Positions 1 to 7,675 of a stretch of 22,564 nucleotides of DNA are shown here, one piece after another. The translations under genes were made by a program, and so were the position numbers. Below the pieces are notes generated by a model, which was given only the letters and a program-made list of their open reading frames with translations, was not told the DNA's origin and made no database searches. How positions within the stretch are numbered: position 1 is the first letter of the stretch; every line of letters starts with the position of its first letter. The DNA comes from a virus: positions 1-22,564 of the IMG/VR virus record IMGVR_UViG_3300043567_000491; one strand, written 5' to 3'.

Positions 1-1
1 T

Positions 2-55
2 TCGCCGTTCGCGTGCATCCGCTACGCCCAGTGCCAGTATCCGGGGGCCGGCTGA
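2..55 (+). CDS. C-terminal tail of the gene upstream of the portal (partial)
   Basis: From position 2 the second frame is open for 17 codons and stops at TGA 53-55, three bases before the portal ATG. In a lambda-like order the gene before the portal would be the terminase large subunit or a small gpW-type head-tail joining protein. The visible residues, ending QCQYPGAG, are too few to identify it. The tight spacing fits the packed operon style seen throughout, but the portal frame is also open here, so this may be a chance reading. Confidence 0.3.
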   Translation, partial: SPFACIRYAQCQYPGAG

Positions 56-57
56 GA

Positions 58-1836
58 ATGGGGATCTTCTCACGCATTCTTGGACCCTCGCGGTCCACCA
101 TGCAGTCGACGATCGACGCCCAGAAGGCAGCGATCTCGACGATGGTGCGTGCGAAGTATGACAGTGCCCAAACGACCGACTTGAACCGCAACCACTGGTC
201 GCGGGCCGACAACCTCTCGGCCGACGCCGGGCTCCAGCCCCAAATCCGCCAGATTCTCCGCAACCGTGCCCGCTACGAGCTGCGAAATAACTCCTACGCG
301 GCTGGCATCGCGTCCACCTGGTCTAACGACCTCGTCGGCACCGGCCCGCGGCTCCAACTCGATCTCGGCCCCGACGTGTCCCCCGACGCGGTGCGGTCGG
401 TTGAGACGGCATTCCTCGACTGGGCTGACCGGATCGACCTCGCCCGCAAGCTGCGGATCGCTAAGACCAGCAAGATTTCCGACGGCGAAGTATTCGGACT
501 CAAGACGAACAACTCCAAACTCCGCGGCGTGCAACTGGACCTCAAACTCGTCGAGGCCGACCAGGTCATTTCGCCGGTCGGCTACCTGACCGAGAACGAC
601 GTTGACGGCGTGCGGTTCGACGAGGACGGCAACGTCACCGACTACTGGGTTGCGAGGTCTCACCCCGGATCGCTGCTGCCGGGATTCACGCTGGACGGCC
701 AGTGGATCGACTCGGATTACGTCTGCCACTGGTATCACGCCACCCGACCAGGCCAGCACCGCGGTGTGCCGGAGATCGCCCCGTCGCTGGAGCTGTTCGC
801 CCTTCTGCGGCGTTACACGCTCGCGGTCGTGACGGCCGCCGAGACGGCCGCCAGTTTCGCCGCGATCTTGAAGACGACCATGCCGGCCGACGGGTCCGGT
901 GCCGCGAGTCTGTCCACCCTCGAGACGATGCCGATCGTCCGCGGGATGGCGATCGCCGCCCCCGACGGGTGGGAGCCGGTCCAAATGCGAGCCGAGCACC
1001 CGACCTCGTCGCACGACGCATTTGTGCGTCGGATGCTCAACGAGATCGCAAGAAGTTTGGATATGCCGTACATCGTCGCCGCGATGGATTCGTCTACCGC
1101 GAACTACTCGTCGATGCGTGGCGACTACCTCGTGTATCGCAAGCGGATCGCCGTCGAGCGGTCGGACATGGAACGGGTGTTTCTCGACCCGCTTCTGATG
1201 TCGTGGCTCGACGAGGCCGTGACCGCCGGCATCCTCCCGCGTGGTCTGCCGCCGTTCGCCACATGGAACTGGACGTGGACGTGGGACGGGTTTGAACACG
1301 TCGACCCGCTCAAGGAAGCCGACGCCGATGCCGCAATGATCGGCAGCAACATGGCGAGCCTCGCCGAAGTCTGTGCCAAGCGTGGCCGCGACTGGCGGAT
1401 CGTGCTGCGGCAGCGGGCGATTGAGAAGTCGATGGAGCGTGAGCTTGGCGTTGACGCCCAACCGGCGGCGATGGCCGCCGAGGACGACGAGGACGGCATC
1501 GAGGCCGCCGACGGCTACCGGCCCCCGCAAGCCGCTCGTGACGCGGCCCGCCGCGGTCTTGAGTTGCGACGCGAGTACGGGCGTGGTGGCACGGCGATCG
1601 GCGTGGCTCGTGCCCGTGACATTGCCAACGGCCGATCCCTATCGCTCGACACGATCGGGCGGATGGTGAGTTACTTCGCACGCCACGAGGTTGATAAGCA
1701 AGGCCAAGGGTGGTCGGAGGGCGAGGACGGCTACCCGTCGGCCGGCAAGATTGCGTGGCTGTTGTGGGGCGGTGACGCCGGCCGTTCGTGGGCCGAGGGT
1801 GTCTACAAGCGAGAAACCGAGGACGCCAACGCATGA
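58..1836 (+). CDS. phage portal protein, lambda gpB family, with extra C-terminal domain
   Basis: Portal protein, 592 residues: the dodecameric ring at the capsid vertex through which DNA is packaged and the neck attached. The N-terminal half shows the lambda-type portal pattern: a basic segment with RNRARYELRNN, then a glycine-rich step NDLVGTGPRLQ, and a Trp-rich segment WNWTWTWDGF before the C-terminal third. The final ~100 residues (from about nucleotide 1522) form a separate conserved-looking domain with REYGRGGTAIGVARARDIA, SYFARHEVDK and AWLLWGGDAG. As I recall, this small domain also occurs alone or fused in other phage structural proteins. An in-frame GTG at 13 would add 15 residues; the ATG at 58 is preferred because the product then begins MGIFSRILG, like other portals. 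It overlaps the next gene by ATGA. The family call is confident; the role of the extra domain is unknown. Confidence 0.92.
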   Translation: MGIFSRILGPSRSTMQSTIDAQKAAISTMVRAKYDSAQTTDLNRNHWSRADNLSADAGLQPQIRQILRNRARYELRNNSYAAGIASTWSNDLVGTGPRLQLDLGPDVSPDAVRSVETAFLDWADRIDLARKLRIAKTSKISDGEVFGLKTNNSKLRGVQLDLKLVEADQVISPVGYLTENDVDGVRFDEDGNVTDYWVARSHPGSLLPGFTLDGQWIDSDYVCHWYHATRPGQHRGVPEIAPSLELFALLRRYTLAVVTAAETAASFAAILKTTMPADGSGAASLSTLETMPIVRGMAIAAPDGWEPVQMRAEHPTSSHDAFVRRMLNEIARSLDMPYIVAAMDSSTANYSSMRGDYLVYRKRIAVERSDMERVFLDPLLMSWLDEAVTAGILPRGLPPFATWNWTWTWDGFEHVDPLKEADADAAMIGSNMASLAEVCAKRGRDWRIVLRQRAIEKSMERELGVDAQPAAMAAEDDEDGIEAADGYRPPQAARDAARRGLELRREYGRGGTAIGVARARDIANGRSLSLDTIGRMVSYFARHEVDKQGQGWSEGEDGYPSAGKIAWLLWGGDAGRSWAEGVYKRETEDANA

Positions 1837-3668
1837 GCAATCGCATCGAACTATCCGCGGCCCTCAACGTGCAAGCGGCCGACGAGGACGCTGTGCCGAC
1901 GTTTGAGTTGGTGGCCTACACCGGGGCGTCGATCCGCCAGGGCTGGTCGAGAAACCCGCTGGTGGTGGATCTCGCACACATGGACGCTTCGCGTCCGATC
2001 CCGATTCTGTACGCCCACGGCAAGGAGATGCCTCTCCTCGACTCGGTGATCGGCAAGAGCCTGGAAGCCACGAACGACGGCAACCAGCTCATGCTCCGCG
2101 GGGAACTGATCCGCGGGACGCCAGCGGCCGACAAGCTCATCGCTCTTGCGAAGGCCGGGGTGCCGCTGCAAGCGAGCATCGGAGCCGACGTTGGCTCAAT
2201 CGAAAACATTGCCGCGGGAGCGGTCGTGACCGTCAACGGTCGCGAGTTCCCCGGCCCCATCAGCGTTGCTCGTGGAGCGGTCCTCCGTGAAACGAGCGTG
2301 GTCCTGTTCGGTGCGGACAGTGCAACGTCCGCGGCTATCGCCGCCGAGGCGAATGAGGTTTCCACTATGAGCGAGCAGCTCAACGAGAAGCCCGTCGAGG
2401 CCGCCGTGCCAACGACGGAAGCCACGGCGATTGTCGCCGCGGACCAGAAGGTGATTGCCGGCAACGACGGTGCCAACACCGTTGACGCCGAGGCCGTCGC
2501 CAACATCGTGCTGGAACGGCTCCGTGCCGACCGGCTCGCCGAGGTGCGTGCCGAGCGGCCCAAGGCTCCGGCTGCCCACGTCGTGGACGCTTCGGCGGCT
2601 CACGACCCGCGGGTGATCGAAGCGGCTCTCTGCCTCAACGGCGGACTCGGCAACGTCGAGAAGGTCTTCGACCAGAAGACCCTCGAGGCGGCTGACCGTC
2701 GGCGTGGCAGCACGTCGCTGCAGGAGGTGCTCGTCGAGGCCGCCCGTGCCAACGGGTATCACGGCCCCGCCCGCATCTCGGCCGGCAACATCCGCGAGGT
2801 TCTTGCGAGTGGTTTCGCCACTCACTCGATCTCCAACGTGCTCGCCGCGACCTACGGCAAGTTTCTTCTCCAGGGCTACACCGCTGTCGAATCAGCGTGG
2901 GACCAGATCGCGTCGATCCGTTCGGTCAGTGACTACAAGACGGTCACTGGCGTGCGGCTCAACGGCGGTTTCGATTTTGAAGATGTTGGACCTTCCGGCG
3001 AACTGAAGTCGGCCGACGCTTCGGACGAGACGCGGACGATCAAGGCCAAGCTGACAGGCCGTATGAGTTCCATAACGATGGTCGATGTCGTGAACGACGA
3101 CCTCGGTGCTCTTACTCAGGTTCCGGCCCGTCTTGGCCGCGGTGCCGCGGTGAAGCTCAACAAGGATTTCTGGACGGAGTTTCAGTCCAGCAACTCGTCG
3201 TTCTATCGGGCCGAGACCGCGGCTGCCGGCAACGCCCTGCAGATTTCGTCCCTGCGGACGGCGGTGGCTTCCTACCGGAAGCTCACCGACCCGGACGGCA
3301 ACCCGCTCGGCATCACGCCGCAGCTCTTGCTCGTCCCGCCGGAGCTGGAGATGACGGCCGAGGAGCTGATGGGCTCGTCGGTGCTCATCACCGGAGAGAA
3401 CGCGACTCGCGGAAATGTGAACGTGTTCGCTGGTCGGTTCCGCGTGGTCTCCAGTGCGTACCTCACCAGCGGTACGACCTGGTGGCTCATGGCGAACCCG
3501 GCCGAACTGCCGGCGATGGAAGTCGCCTTCCTCAACGGCCAGCGGCTGCCGACGGTGCAGCAGGCCGAGGCGGACTTCAACATGCTCGGCATCCAGGTTC
3601 GCGGTCACTTCAGCTACGGCGTTGCCAAGGCCGAAGCCCGCGGTGCCTACCGGATGGCGACTGCCTGA
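1833..3668 (+). CDS. fused prohead protease and HK97-fold major capsid protein
   Basis: A 611-residue polyprotein. Residues 1 to about 170 resemble the S78/HK97 prohead protease group: a His in LYAHGKE (H62), then VIGKSLE, and the serine segment LQASIGAD (S115), the expected His-Ser order for that fold. Residues ~180-265 are acidic, Ala/Glu-rich and helical, as expected of a scaffold or delta domain. Residues ~270-611 look like a Mu gpT/HK97-type major capsid protein, with LLVPPELEMTAEEL, a segment ending RFRVVSSAYLTSG, WWLMANPAELPA and a C-terminal basic strand. It starts with ATG overlapping the portal stop (ATGA) and ends with tandem stops TGATAA. In most phages protease and capsid are separate genes. 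ATG 2367 inside the gene has its own GAGG at good spacing and may yield the capsid part alone. The fusion is seen directly; the roles are inferred from family resemblance. Confidence 0.88.
   Translation: MSNRIELSAALNVQAADEDAVPTFELVAYTGASIRQGWSRNPLVVDLAHMDASRPIPILYAHGKEMPLLDSVIGKSLEATNDGNQLMLRGELIRGTPAADKLIALAKAGVPLQASIGADVGSIENIAAGAVVTVNGREFPGPISVARGAVLRETSVVLFGADSATSAAIAAEANEVSTMSEQLNEKPVEAAVPTTEATAIVAADQKVIAGNDGANTVDAEAVANIVLERLRADRLAEVRAERPKAPAAHVVDASAAHDPRVIEAALCLNGGLGNVEKVFDQKTLEAADRRRGSTSLQEVLVEAARANGYHGPARISAGNIREVLASGFATHSISNVLAATYGKFLLQGYTAVESAWDQIASIRSVSDYKTVTGVRLNGGFDFEDVGPSGELKSADASDETRTIKAKLTGRMSSITMVDVVNDDLGALTQVPARLGRGAAVKLNKDFWTEFQSSNSSFYRAETAAAGNALQISSLRTAVASYRKLTDPDGNPLGITPQLLLVPPELEMTAEELMGSSVLITGENATRGNVNVFAGRFRVVSSAYLTSGTTWWLMANPAELPAMEVAFLNGQRLPTVQQAEADFNMLGIQVRGHFSYGVAKAEARGAYRMATA
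2354..2369 (+). promoter_or_regulatory. candidate internal ribosome binding site and start inside the protease-capsid fusion
   Basis: TGAGG at 2354-2358 lies 8 bases before an in-frame ATG at 2367 (residue 179), exactly at the junction between the protease-like domain and the scaffold-like segment. Initiation here would give a 433-residue scaffold plus capsid protein without the protease, allowing many capsid subunits per protease. In-frame internal starts in head protease genes are established for lambda gpC/Nu3. Whether this one is used is inference. Confidence 0.45.
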
Positions 3669-3688
3669 TAAGTGACGTGAAAATCGTT

Positions 3689-3721
3689 CCCGGCCGGCGG
3701 GCCAAAAACCCGCCGGCCGGG
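3689..3721 (+). terminator. perfect 13-bp GC hairpin after the capsid gene (no T-tract)
   Basis: Arms 3689-3701 (CCCGGCCGGCGGG) and 3709-3721 (CCCGCCGGCCGGG) are exact reverse complements with a 7-base loop, CCAAAAA. The hairpin lies 18 bases after the TGATAA stops of the capsid gene and is followed by GTAACAAACAACAACC rather than a run of T. It could be a partial terminator, an mRNA-stabilising 3' end or a processing site between two highly expressed genes. Confidence 0.65.
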
Positions 3722-3762
3722 GTAACAAACAACAACCACCCTGTTTTGAAAGGTTTCTCCAA

Positions 3763-4086
3763 ATGGCTTCTTATCGTAGTGATGGCGACAAGCTCGATTA
3801 CACGCCGGCTTCCGCCGTGGCAGCGGGCGACATCGTTGTCCTGGGCTCCCTCGTGACACTCGCCGACCGGGCGATTGCCGCGAACGAACTCGGTGCGGTG
3901 CTGACCAACGGCATCGTGACCGGCCCGTGCGGCACTGGCGCGACCGGTGCTCAAGGCGACGCGATCAAGTGGTATTCGGTCTCTGGCGTGTTTCACGCCA
4001 CGACCGGCACCAACTGCGGTTACCTCGCCCGTGCCCGTGCTGCTGCCGACACGACCGTGTCGGTGCTCCTCTGGCCGGGTTCGTGA
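3763..4086 (+). CDS. capsid decoration (cement) protein, DUF2190-like
   Basis: A 107-residue protein directly after the capsid gene, the standard place for a head decoration protein that binds and stabilises the mature shell. It is rich in Gly, Ala, Thr and Val, with the beta-type pattern AAGDIVVLGSLVTLADRAIA near residues 20-40, a glycine/threonine-rich middle (GTGATGAQGDAIKWY) and the ending TVSVLLWPGS, all typical of DUF2190-type cement proteins. GAAAGG at 3748-3753 gives a ribosome binding site 9 bases before ATG 3763. Unlike most genes here it is not coupled to its neighbours; hairpins lie on both sides, suggesting separately tuned expression. The family call rests on resemblance and position. 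Confidence 0.8.
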   Translation: MASYRSDGDKLDYTPASAVAAGDIVVLGSLVTLADRAIAANELGAVLTNGIVTGPCGTGATGAQGDAIKWYSVSGVFHATTGTNCGYLARARAAADTTVSVLLWPGS

Positions 4087-4100
4087 TCGACCCCACGCAA

Positions 4101-4139
4101 GGGGGCGGGTGCGGCCAGCTACCGGCCGTGCCCGCCCCT
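4101..4139 (+). terminator. long GC hairpin after the decoration gene (no T-tract)
   Basis: Arms 4102-4116 and 4124-4138 pair over 15 bases (two internal G-T wobbles, with one further wobble pair outside) around the 7-base loop AGCTACC. The hairpin starts 14 bases after the stop of the decoration gene. As at 3689-3721, no T-run follows. The arm length and equal loop size suggest the two structures play the same part on either side of the decoration gene. Confidence 0.6.
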
Positions 4140-4199
4140 CTGGCACCTGGTGACTCATGCGTGACGTGATCGCCATCGGCTTGTGGCACCACTGTGAAC

Positions 4200-4580
4200 A
4201 TGATGCAAGACCTCATAGCAAAGGGCGTGACGTGGTTTGAGGAGCAGCGGAAGCTCCACATGGCCGTGAACGTCGAGTACCGTGCCCTTGGGTCGCTCAT
4301 TCCATCCGTGGTGCCGGCGACCATCGGCGGGTCGCGGTTTGAGGCTGCCGATGCCGCCGGACAGATCATCCGGTACGAGACCCGCGACTATTTCATCGGC
4401 GTATCGGATTGGCCGGACGCCCCGGTGCGTGGTGACCGCATCACCGAGACCGACGCCAGCGGCGTCAAGCGGGTGTACGAAGTCGCGTTGCCGGCTGGTG
4501 CCGGCAACCCGTGGCAGTGGGGCGATCGGTCCCAGCGGGTGCGAAGGATTCACACGACCTTTGTGGGAGTGACGGCATGA
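4200..4580 (+). CDS. putative head completion / head-tail connector protein
   Basis: A 126-residue protein in the position where head completion (adaptor or stopper) proteins sit, after the decoration gene and before tail genes. It starts MMQDLIAKGVTWFEEQRKLH, a helical N-terminus, followed by a beta-rich body containing RYETRDYFIGV, VRGDRITETD and a VYEVALP strand, then a basic ending with HTTFVGV. The pattern of a short strand, GDRI, and a later Y-x-V strand is common in head-tail joining proteins (HK97/SPP1 stopper type), but identity is not certain. GTG 4194, ATG 4200 and ATG 4203 are all possible starts and none has a clear ribosome binding site. The stop overlaps the next start as ATGA. 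Confidence 0.5.
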   Translation: MMQDLIAKGVTWFEEQRKLHMAVNVEYRALGSLIPSVVPATIGGSRFEAADAAGQIIRYETRDYFIGVSDWPDAPVRGDRITETDASGVKRVYEVALPAGAGNPWQWGDRSQRVRRIHTTFVGVTA

Positions 4581-6220
4581 GCCCTCGAGGATCGTGGCCC
4601 CGCGGTGGTGTGCGGACGCGGCTGCCGATTACTTTCTGGAAGAGTGGTGCGGAGTTCACGCCGGCTGAAATCCCCGGCCTCGCCCTCTGGCTTGACGCGA
4701 GCGATGCGTCCACGCTGTTCCAAGACGCTGCGGCAACGACGCCCGCCACCGCGACGAGCGACCCGGTGGGCGCATGGCTGGACAAGAGCGGCAACGCGAG
4801 GCACGCCACGCAGGCTACGGCGGGGAGTCGGCCGACTCGTAGCGTTGCTATTAACACGCGGTCTGCGGTTTTGCTGGCTAACGGTGCTGTGCAGAGACTG
4901 ACTGCCAATGGCGTCTACATGGACGCACTAGGGGATAACACAAACAAGAGAATCACAATCCTTGCCACCCTGCAATCGTCAGGCCAATCGCAGCAGAAGT
5001 CAATCGGAGAGGTTGACCAAGGTTCTGGATTCGGCTGCTACCACAACATCAGCAACATCGCGTACTTCGACGCTGGTGCTGGCGTTCCCGCATCTAGGGC
5101 GCAGGGCGCACTTGCTTCGTCGGTGATTACTGGAGGGGCGGTATTCATCGGCCGTCGCGACGGCGGTGCTGTAGATCAGTGGTACAACGGCGCTTTGATT
5201 GCCGGGAGCCTAACGTCAGCGACGGGTTCGCTAAGAACGGCTGGAGACAATCCATTCTCGGTCAAGGCCGTGAACTCTGGGAGCCTCGCATACGGTGAAG
5301 TGCTGGTCTACAACCGCGCTCTCACCAGCGCAGAACGTCAGCGTGCGGAACGCTACTTGGCGAGCCGCTGGGGCATCACCCTCGCCCCGCAAGTCAGCAA
5401 CGCCGACGCGCAAGATTGGATCAACAGGGTCTATGCCAACGGCGGCCAAGTGAGTGCCAGCACGGCGGCGGCGGTGAACCAGTTTTGCCTAGACATCGAA
5501 AATGCGCCGGGCGGTTCGATTCGGGATCGGTTCTACCGTCTCAATCTTTTCTGCGGCTCAAATCTCAACGCCGCACTGGTGCCGCTCTATCGCGGGCCGT
5601 CGCTGGGCGGGACGCAGTATGGCGGGGCCACCGATACCAACGTGGGCGGGCTGTTCGTCAGTGGAGACTACAACGAGACGGGGGCGAGCGGTGGGCTAAA
5701 GGGAAATGGAACTACGAAGCACCTGGACACCGGCTTTCAGCAGTCAACTGTGTCACTCAGCAATCTGCATTTGTCGGCCAGTTTCTTGCAAATGGATACG
5801 TCAGGGACTGCGGAGCGAACTCTGATTGGTCACTACAACGCCGCGCAGGCTGATTTCGCGGTGCTTCGATCTGCCATCACAAGCGGCAACATGGAGTTCT
5901 TCGCTGGATCGTTTAGCGGCGCCTCTTCGACATCGTATTTATCAAGTGCGTCTCACCTGATGGGCGTGAGGTCGTCGCAAACGTCGGCGGTTATGTATAG
6001 CGCCGGTGTGTCAGTTGGAACCAGCGCCACCAATGTCGGCAGTCCCTCCACTTCGGCGCTCTCCTATTTTGTTTTTGCTCGCAACAACGGCGGCACGGCA
6101 GACACAAGAACGTCAGTTAGGATTCGCATGTACTCCATCGGGCAAGCCATTGACGCCGCTGGTGCGTCTGCTTTCGCCAATGCTGTCGCCGCCTTCAACA
6201 CCGCGATGGGCAGAACATGA
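4577..6220 (+). CDS. virion-associated protein with two LamG/concanavalin-like domains
   Basis: A 547-residue protein. After a basic N-terminal segment, residues ~30-270 carry the phage LamG signature: LALWLDASDASTLF, VGAWLDKSGNARHATQ, a run of alternating strands, GEVLVYNRALTSAER and the closing helix RAERYLASRWGI. After a linker, residues ~330-547 form a second all-beta domain that opens with the GLKGNGTTKHLDTGF segment and ends with RIRMYSIGQAID and a helix. Such proteins usually bind carbohydrate or act as head or tail fibres/spikes. It sits between head completion and the glycan cassette, and starts by ATGA overlap. Several stretches (for example around 4920-5000 and 5930-6130) are less GC-rich than the neighbours, hinting at exchange. 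The LamG fold is likely; whether it sits on head or tail is unknown. Confidence 0.72.
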   Translation: MSPRGSWPRGGVRTRLPITFWKSGAEFTPAEIPGLALWLDASDASTLFQDAAATTPATATSDPVGAWLDKSGNARHATQATAGSRPTRSVAINTRSAVLLANGAVQRLTANGVYMDALGDNTNKRITILATLQSSGQSQQKSIGEVDQGSGFGCYHNISNIAYFDAGAGVPASRAQGALASSVITGGAVFIGRRDGGAVDQWYNGALIAGSLTSATGSLRTAGDNPFSVKAVNSGSLAYGEVLVYNRALTSAERQRAERYLASRWGITLAPQVSNADAQDWINRVYANGGQVSASTAAAVNQFCLDIENAPGGSIRDRFYRLNLFCGSNLNAALVPLYRGPSLGGTQYGGATDTNVGGLFVSGDYNETGASGGLKGNGTTKHLDTGFQQSTVSLSNLHLSASFLQMDTSGTAERTLIGHYNAAQADFAVLRSAITSGNMEFFAGSFSGASSTSYLSSASHLMGVRSSQTSAVMYSAGVSVGTSATNVGSPSTSALSYFVFARNNGGTADTRTSVRIRMYSIGQAIDAAGASAFANAVAAFNTAMGRT

Positions 6221-6534
6221 CACTCTCCGACCTCACGCTCCCAGTGCCATACGACGAGTGCAAAGACCTTGCCCTCGTCTACGACTACGCTACCGCAGCC
6301 GAGTGGTACACCATCCAAGAGCAACACGGCGACCCTCGCCATGTCGCGGGTGGGCAGCAACTCACCGATGGCCGATGGATGATGGGCGGGCATCTCCTGT
6401 CGGAGTTGCATGAGGGCGGCATCCTCGCGTGGGCCTTGCCGCACCTGACTCCGGAGTTCATGGCGAAGGCGGAAGTCATCCCCCTGGCCGACGCTATTGC
6501 CCTGCTGCCAGAGTCCCCTAGCCCTGTGAGCTAG
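6217..6534 (+). CDS. hypothetical protein following the LamG protein
   Basis: A 105-residue acidic protein that I do not recognise. It starts by ATGA overlap with the LamG gene, so the two are probably translated together; it could be a fibre chaperone or accessory virion protein. Visible features are a tyrosine-containing helical stretch (ALVYDYATAAEWYTIQEQHG), a central turn with GRWMMGGHLLSELHEGG, and a Pro/Ser C-terminus. There is no signal peptide, membrane segment or known catalytic motif. Codon use and GC are like the surrounding genes. Confidence 0.6.
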   Translation: MTLSDLTLPVPYDECKDLALVYDYATAAEWYTIQEQHGDPRHVAGGQQLTDGRWMMGGHLLSELHEGGILAWALPHLTPEFMAKAEVIPLADAIALLPESPSPVS

Positions 6535-6590
6535 TGGACTTCCACAGTGAAAATCCGGGGTTTACGCCCACGCCGATCCCGCTAGGCTAA

Positions 6591-6612
6591 CCGGTGAACA
6601 GGTGAACACCGG
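6591..6612 (+). promoter_or_regulatory. hairpin presenting the ribosome binding site of the glycan cassette
   Basis: CCGGTG (6591-6596) and CACCGG (6607-6612) form a 6-bp stem ending one base before ATG 6614. The ribosome binding site AGGTGA (6600-6605) lies in its 10-base loop. The loop and stem also contain a perfect tandem copy of GGTGAACA (6593-6600 and 6601-6608). A hairpin abutting the start codon could tune translation of the whole coupled cassette; this is inference from geometry only. The rest of 6535-6590 shows no clear promoter. Confidence 0.4.
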
Positions 6613-6613
6613 C

Positions 6614-7675
6614 ATGATCGAACACCTACACCGACTCGCGGCCCACGCTTACTACTGCGGCGAGCACGACGCTGGACGCCGAGCGTGCGAACGGCTCATG
6701 CGGCTTCCGCTCTCCGCGGAGAAAGAGGAGAAGGTCCGGGCCAACCGGACGTGGTATACGCGGACGCTGGCAGACCAAGGCGTCGCCGCGGAGTTCACGA
6801 AGATCGACGTGCCGCCGGCCCGCGTTGGCTGGTCGCTATTCAATCCGTCGGTCGTGAGCCACGGCGACCGGCTACTCGTCAACGTGCGGTCAAGTAACTA
6901 CCGCATCGACGAAAACGGTCGCTACGTCATTCCGCCGGAGGACCGCGAAGCGATCCGGACATACAACTGTCTCGTTGAGCCTGGTGACGGGCACGCACGC
7001 TATTGGGCCGCAGACTACGAAGCCAGCGGGTTCGCGGTGACCGGGCTCGAGGACGTGCGGCTCAACTCCGTGAACGGCGAACTGATCGCGTCCGCCACGA
7101 TTCGCAACTGGGCGGGCCGCGATGGGACTTGCCGTATCGGCGTCGGGAAGCTGGAGAGATTCGACCGGATTCACGACCTGCGCTGCCACGACACCGTGAG
7201 CGGCCGGCACGAAAAAAACTGGATGCCGATCACCGGCCGGAGGGAGTGGCTGTATTCGTGCAGCCACGAAGGCCGGACGTGCATCGTCAAGGAGTACGGC
7301 GACGATTGGACCGTGACGGCACACGCCGAGGCTCCGCTGGTGGCCCGCGGGTTCCGCGGCGGCTCGCAGCTCGTCGAGCACCCATGGGCTCCTGGTCTGT
7401 GGTGGGCGATCGTCCACGAGGTCGCCGTCTCCGGCGGCCGGCGGGTCTATGAGCACCGATTCGTCATGTTCGACGAGGGGGCCGATTGGCGGATCACGCG
7501 GGTATCCCCGCCGTTCGCGTTCCGAGAAACCCGCAGCATCGAGTTCGCCGCCGGCCTCGCGGTCAGCGGCCAGGACACGCTCGTGGCATCTTTCGGCGTG
7601 CGGGACGCCGAGGCGTGGCTGGCATACGTTCCGATCGCGGACGTACTCAACATCATGGTGGACGCATGGGGATGA
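6614..7675 (+). CDS. TPR plus five-bladed beta-propeller (GH130-like) glycan-processing protein
   Basis: 353 residues. The first ~50 look like a tetratricopeptide repeat (LAAHAYYCGEHDAGRRACERL). From about residue 75 the protein shows a GH130-like propeller pattern: SLFNPSVVSHGDRLLVNVR, GLEDVRL, HEKNWMPITG, then RGGSQLVEHPW, VHEV, RVYEHRFVMFD, and the closing strand segments IEFAAGLAV and LVASFGVRDAEAWLA. As I recall, propellers of this kind are found joined to GT2-TPR proteins, where they are thought to act on sugars; here the GT2-TPR part is a separate gene at 8828. ATG 6614 is chosen over GTG 6602 because AGGTGA sits 8 bases upstream. It overlaps the methyltransferase by ATGA. A role in virion or cell-surface glycan synthesis is likely; the exact reaction is unknown. 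Confidence 0.68.
   Translation: MIEHLHRLAAHAYYCGEHDAGRRACERLMRLPLSAEKEEKVRANRTWYTRTLADQGVAAEFTKIDVPPARVGWSLFNPSVVSHGDRLLVNVRSSNYRIDENGRYVIPPEDREAIRTYNCLVEPGDGHARYWAADYEASGFAVTGLEDVRLNSVNGELIASATIRNWAGRDGTCRIGVGKLERFDRIHDLRCHDTVSGRHEKNWMPITGRREWLYSCSHEGRTCIVKEYGDDWTVTAHAEAPLVARGFRGGSQLVEHPWAPGLWWAIVHEVAVSGGRRVYEHRFVMFDEGADWRITRVSPPFAFRETRSIEFAAGLAVSGQDTLVASFGVRDAEAWLAYVPIADVLNIMVDAWG

Noticed and set aside
70-1530. A 486-codon open frame on the minus strand opposite the portal gene.
   Set aside because: GC-rich coding DNA commonly leaves long open antisense frames. The protein is Arg/Val/His-rich without domains, while the plus strand has clear portal motifs.
6534-6545. GTGGA-CT-TCCAC as a terminator hairpin after the small gene at 6217.
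   Set aside because: The loop would be only two bases and no T-run follows; it is at most a weak palindrome.
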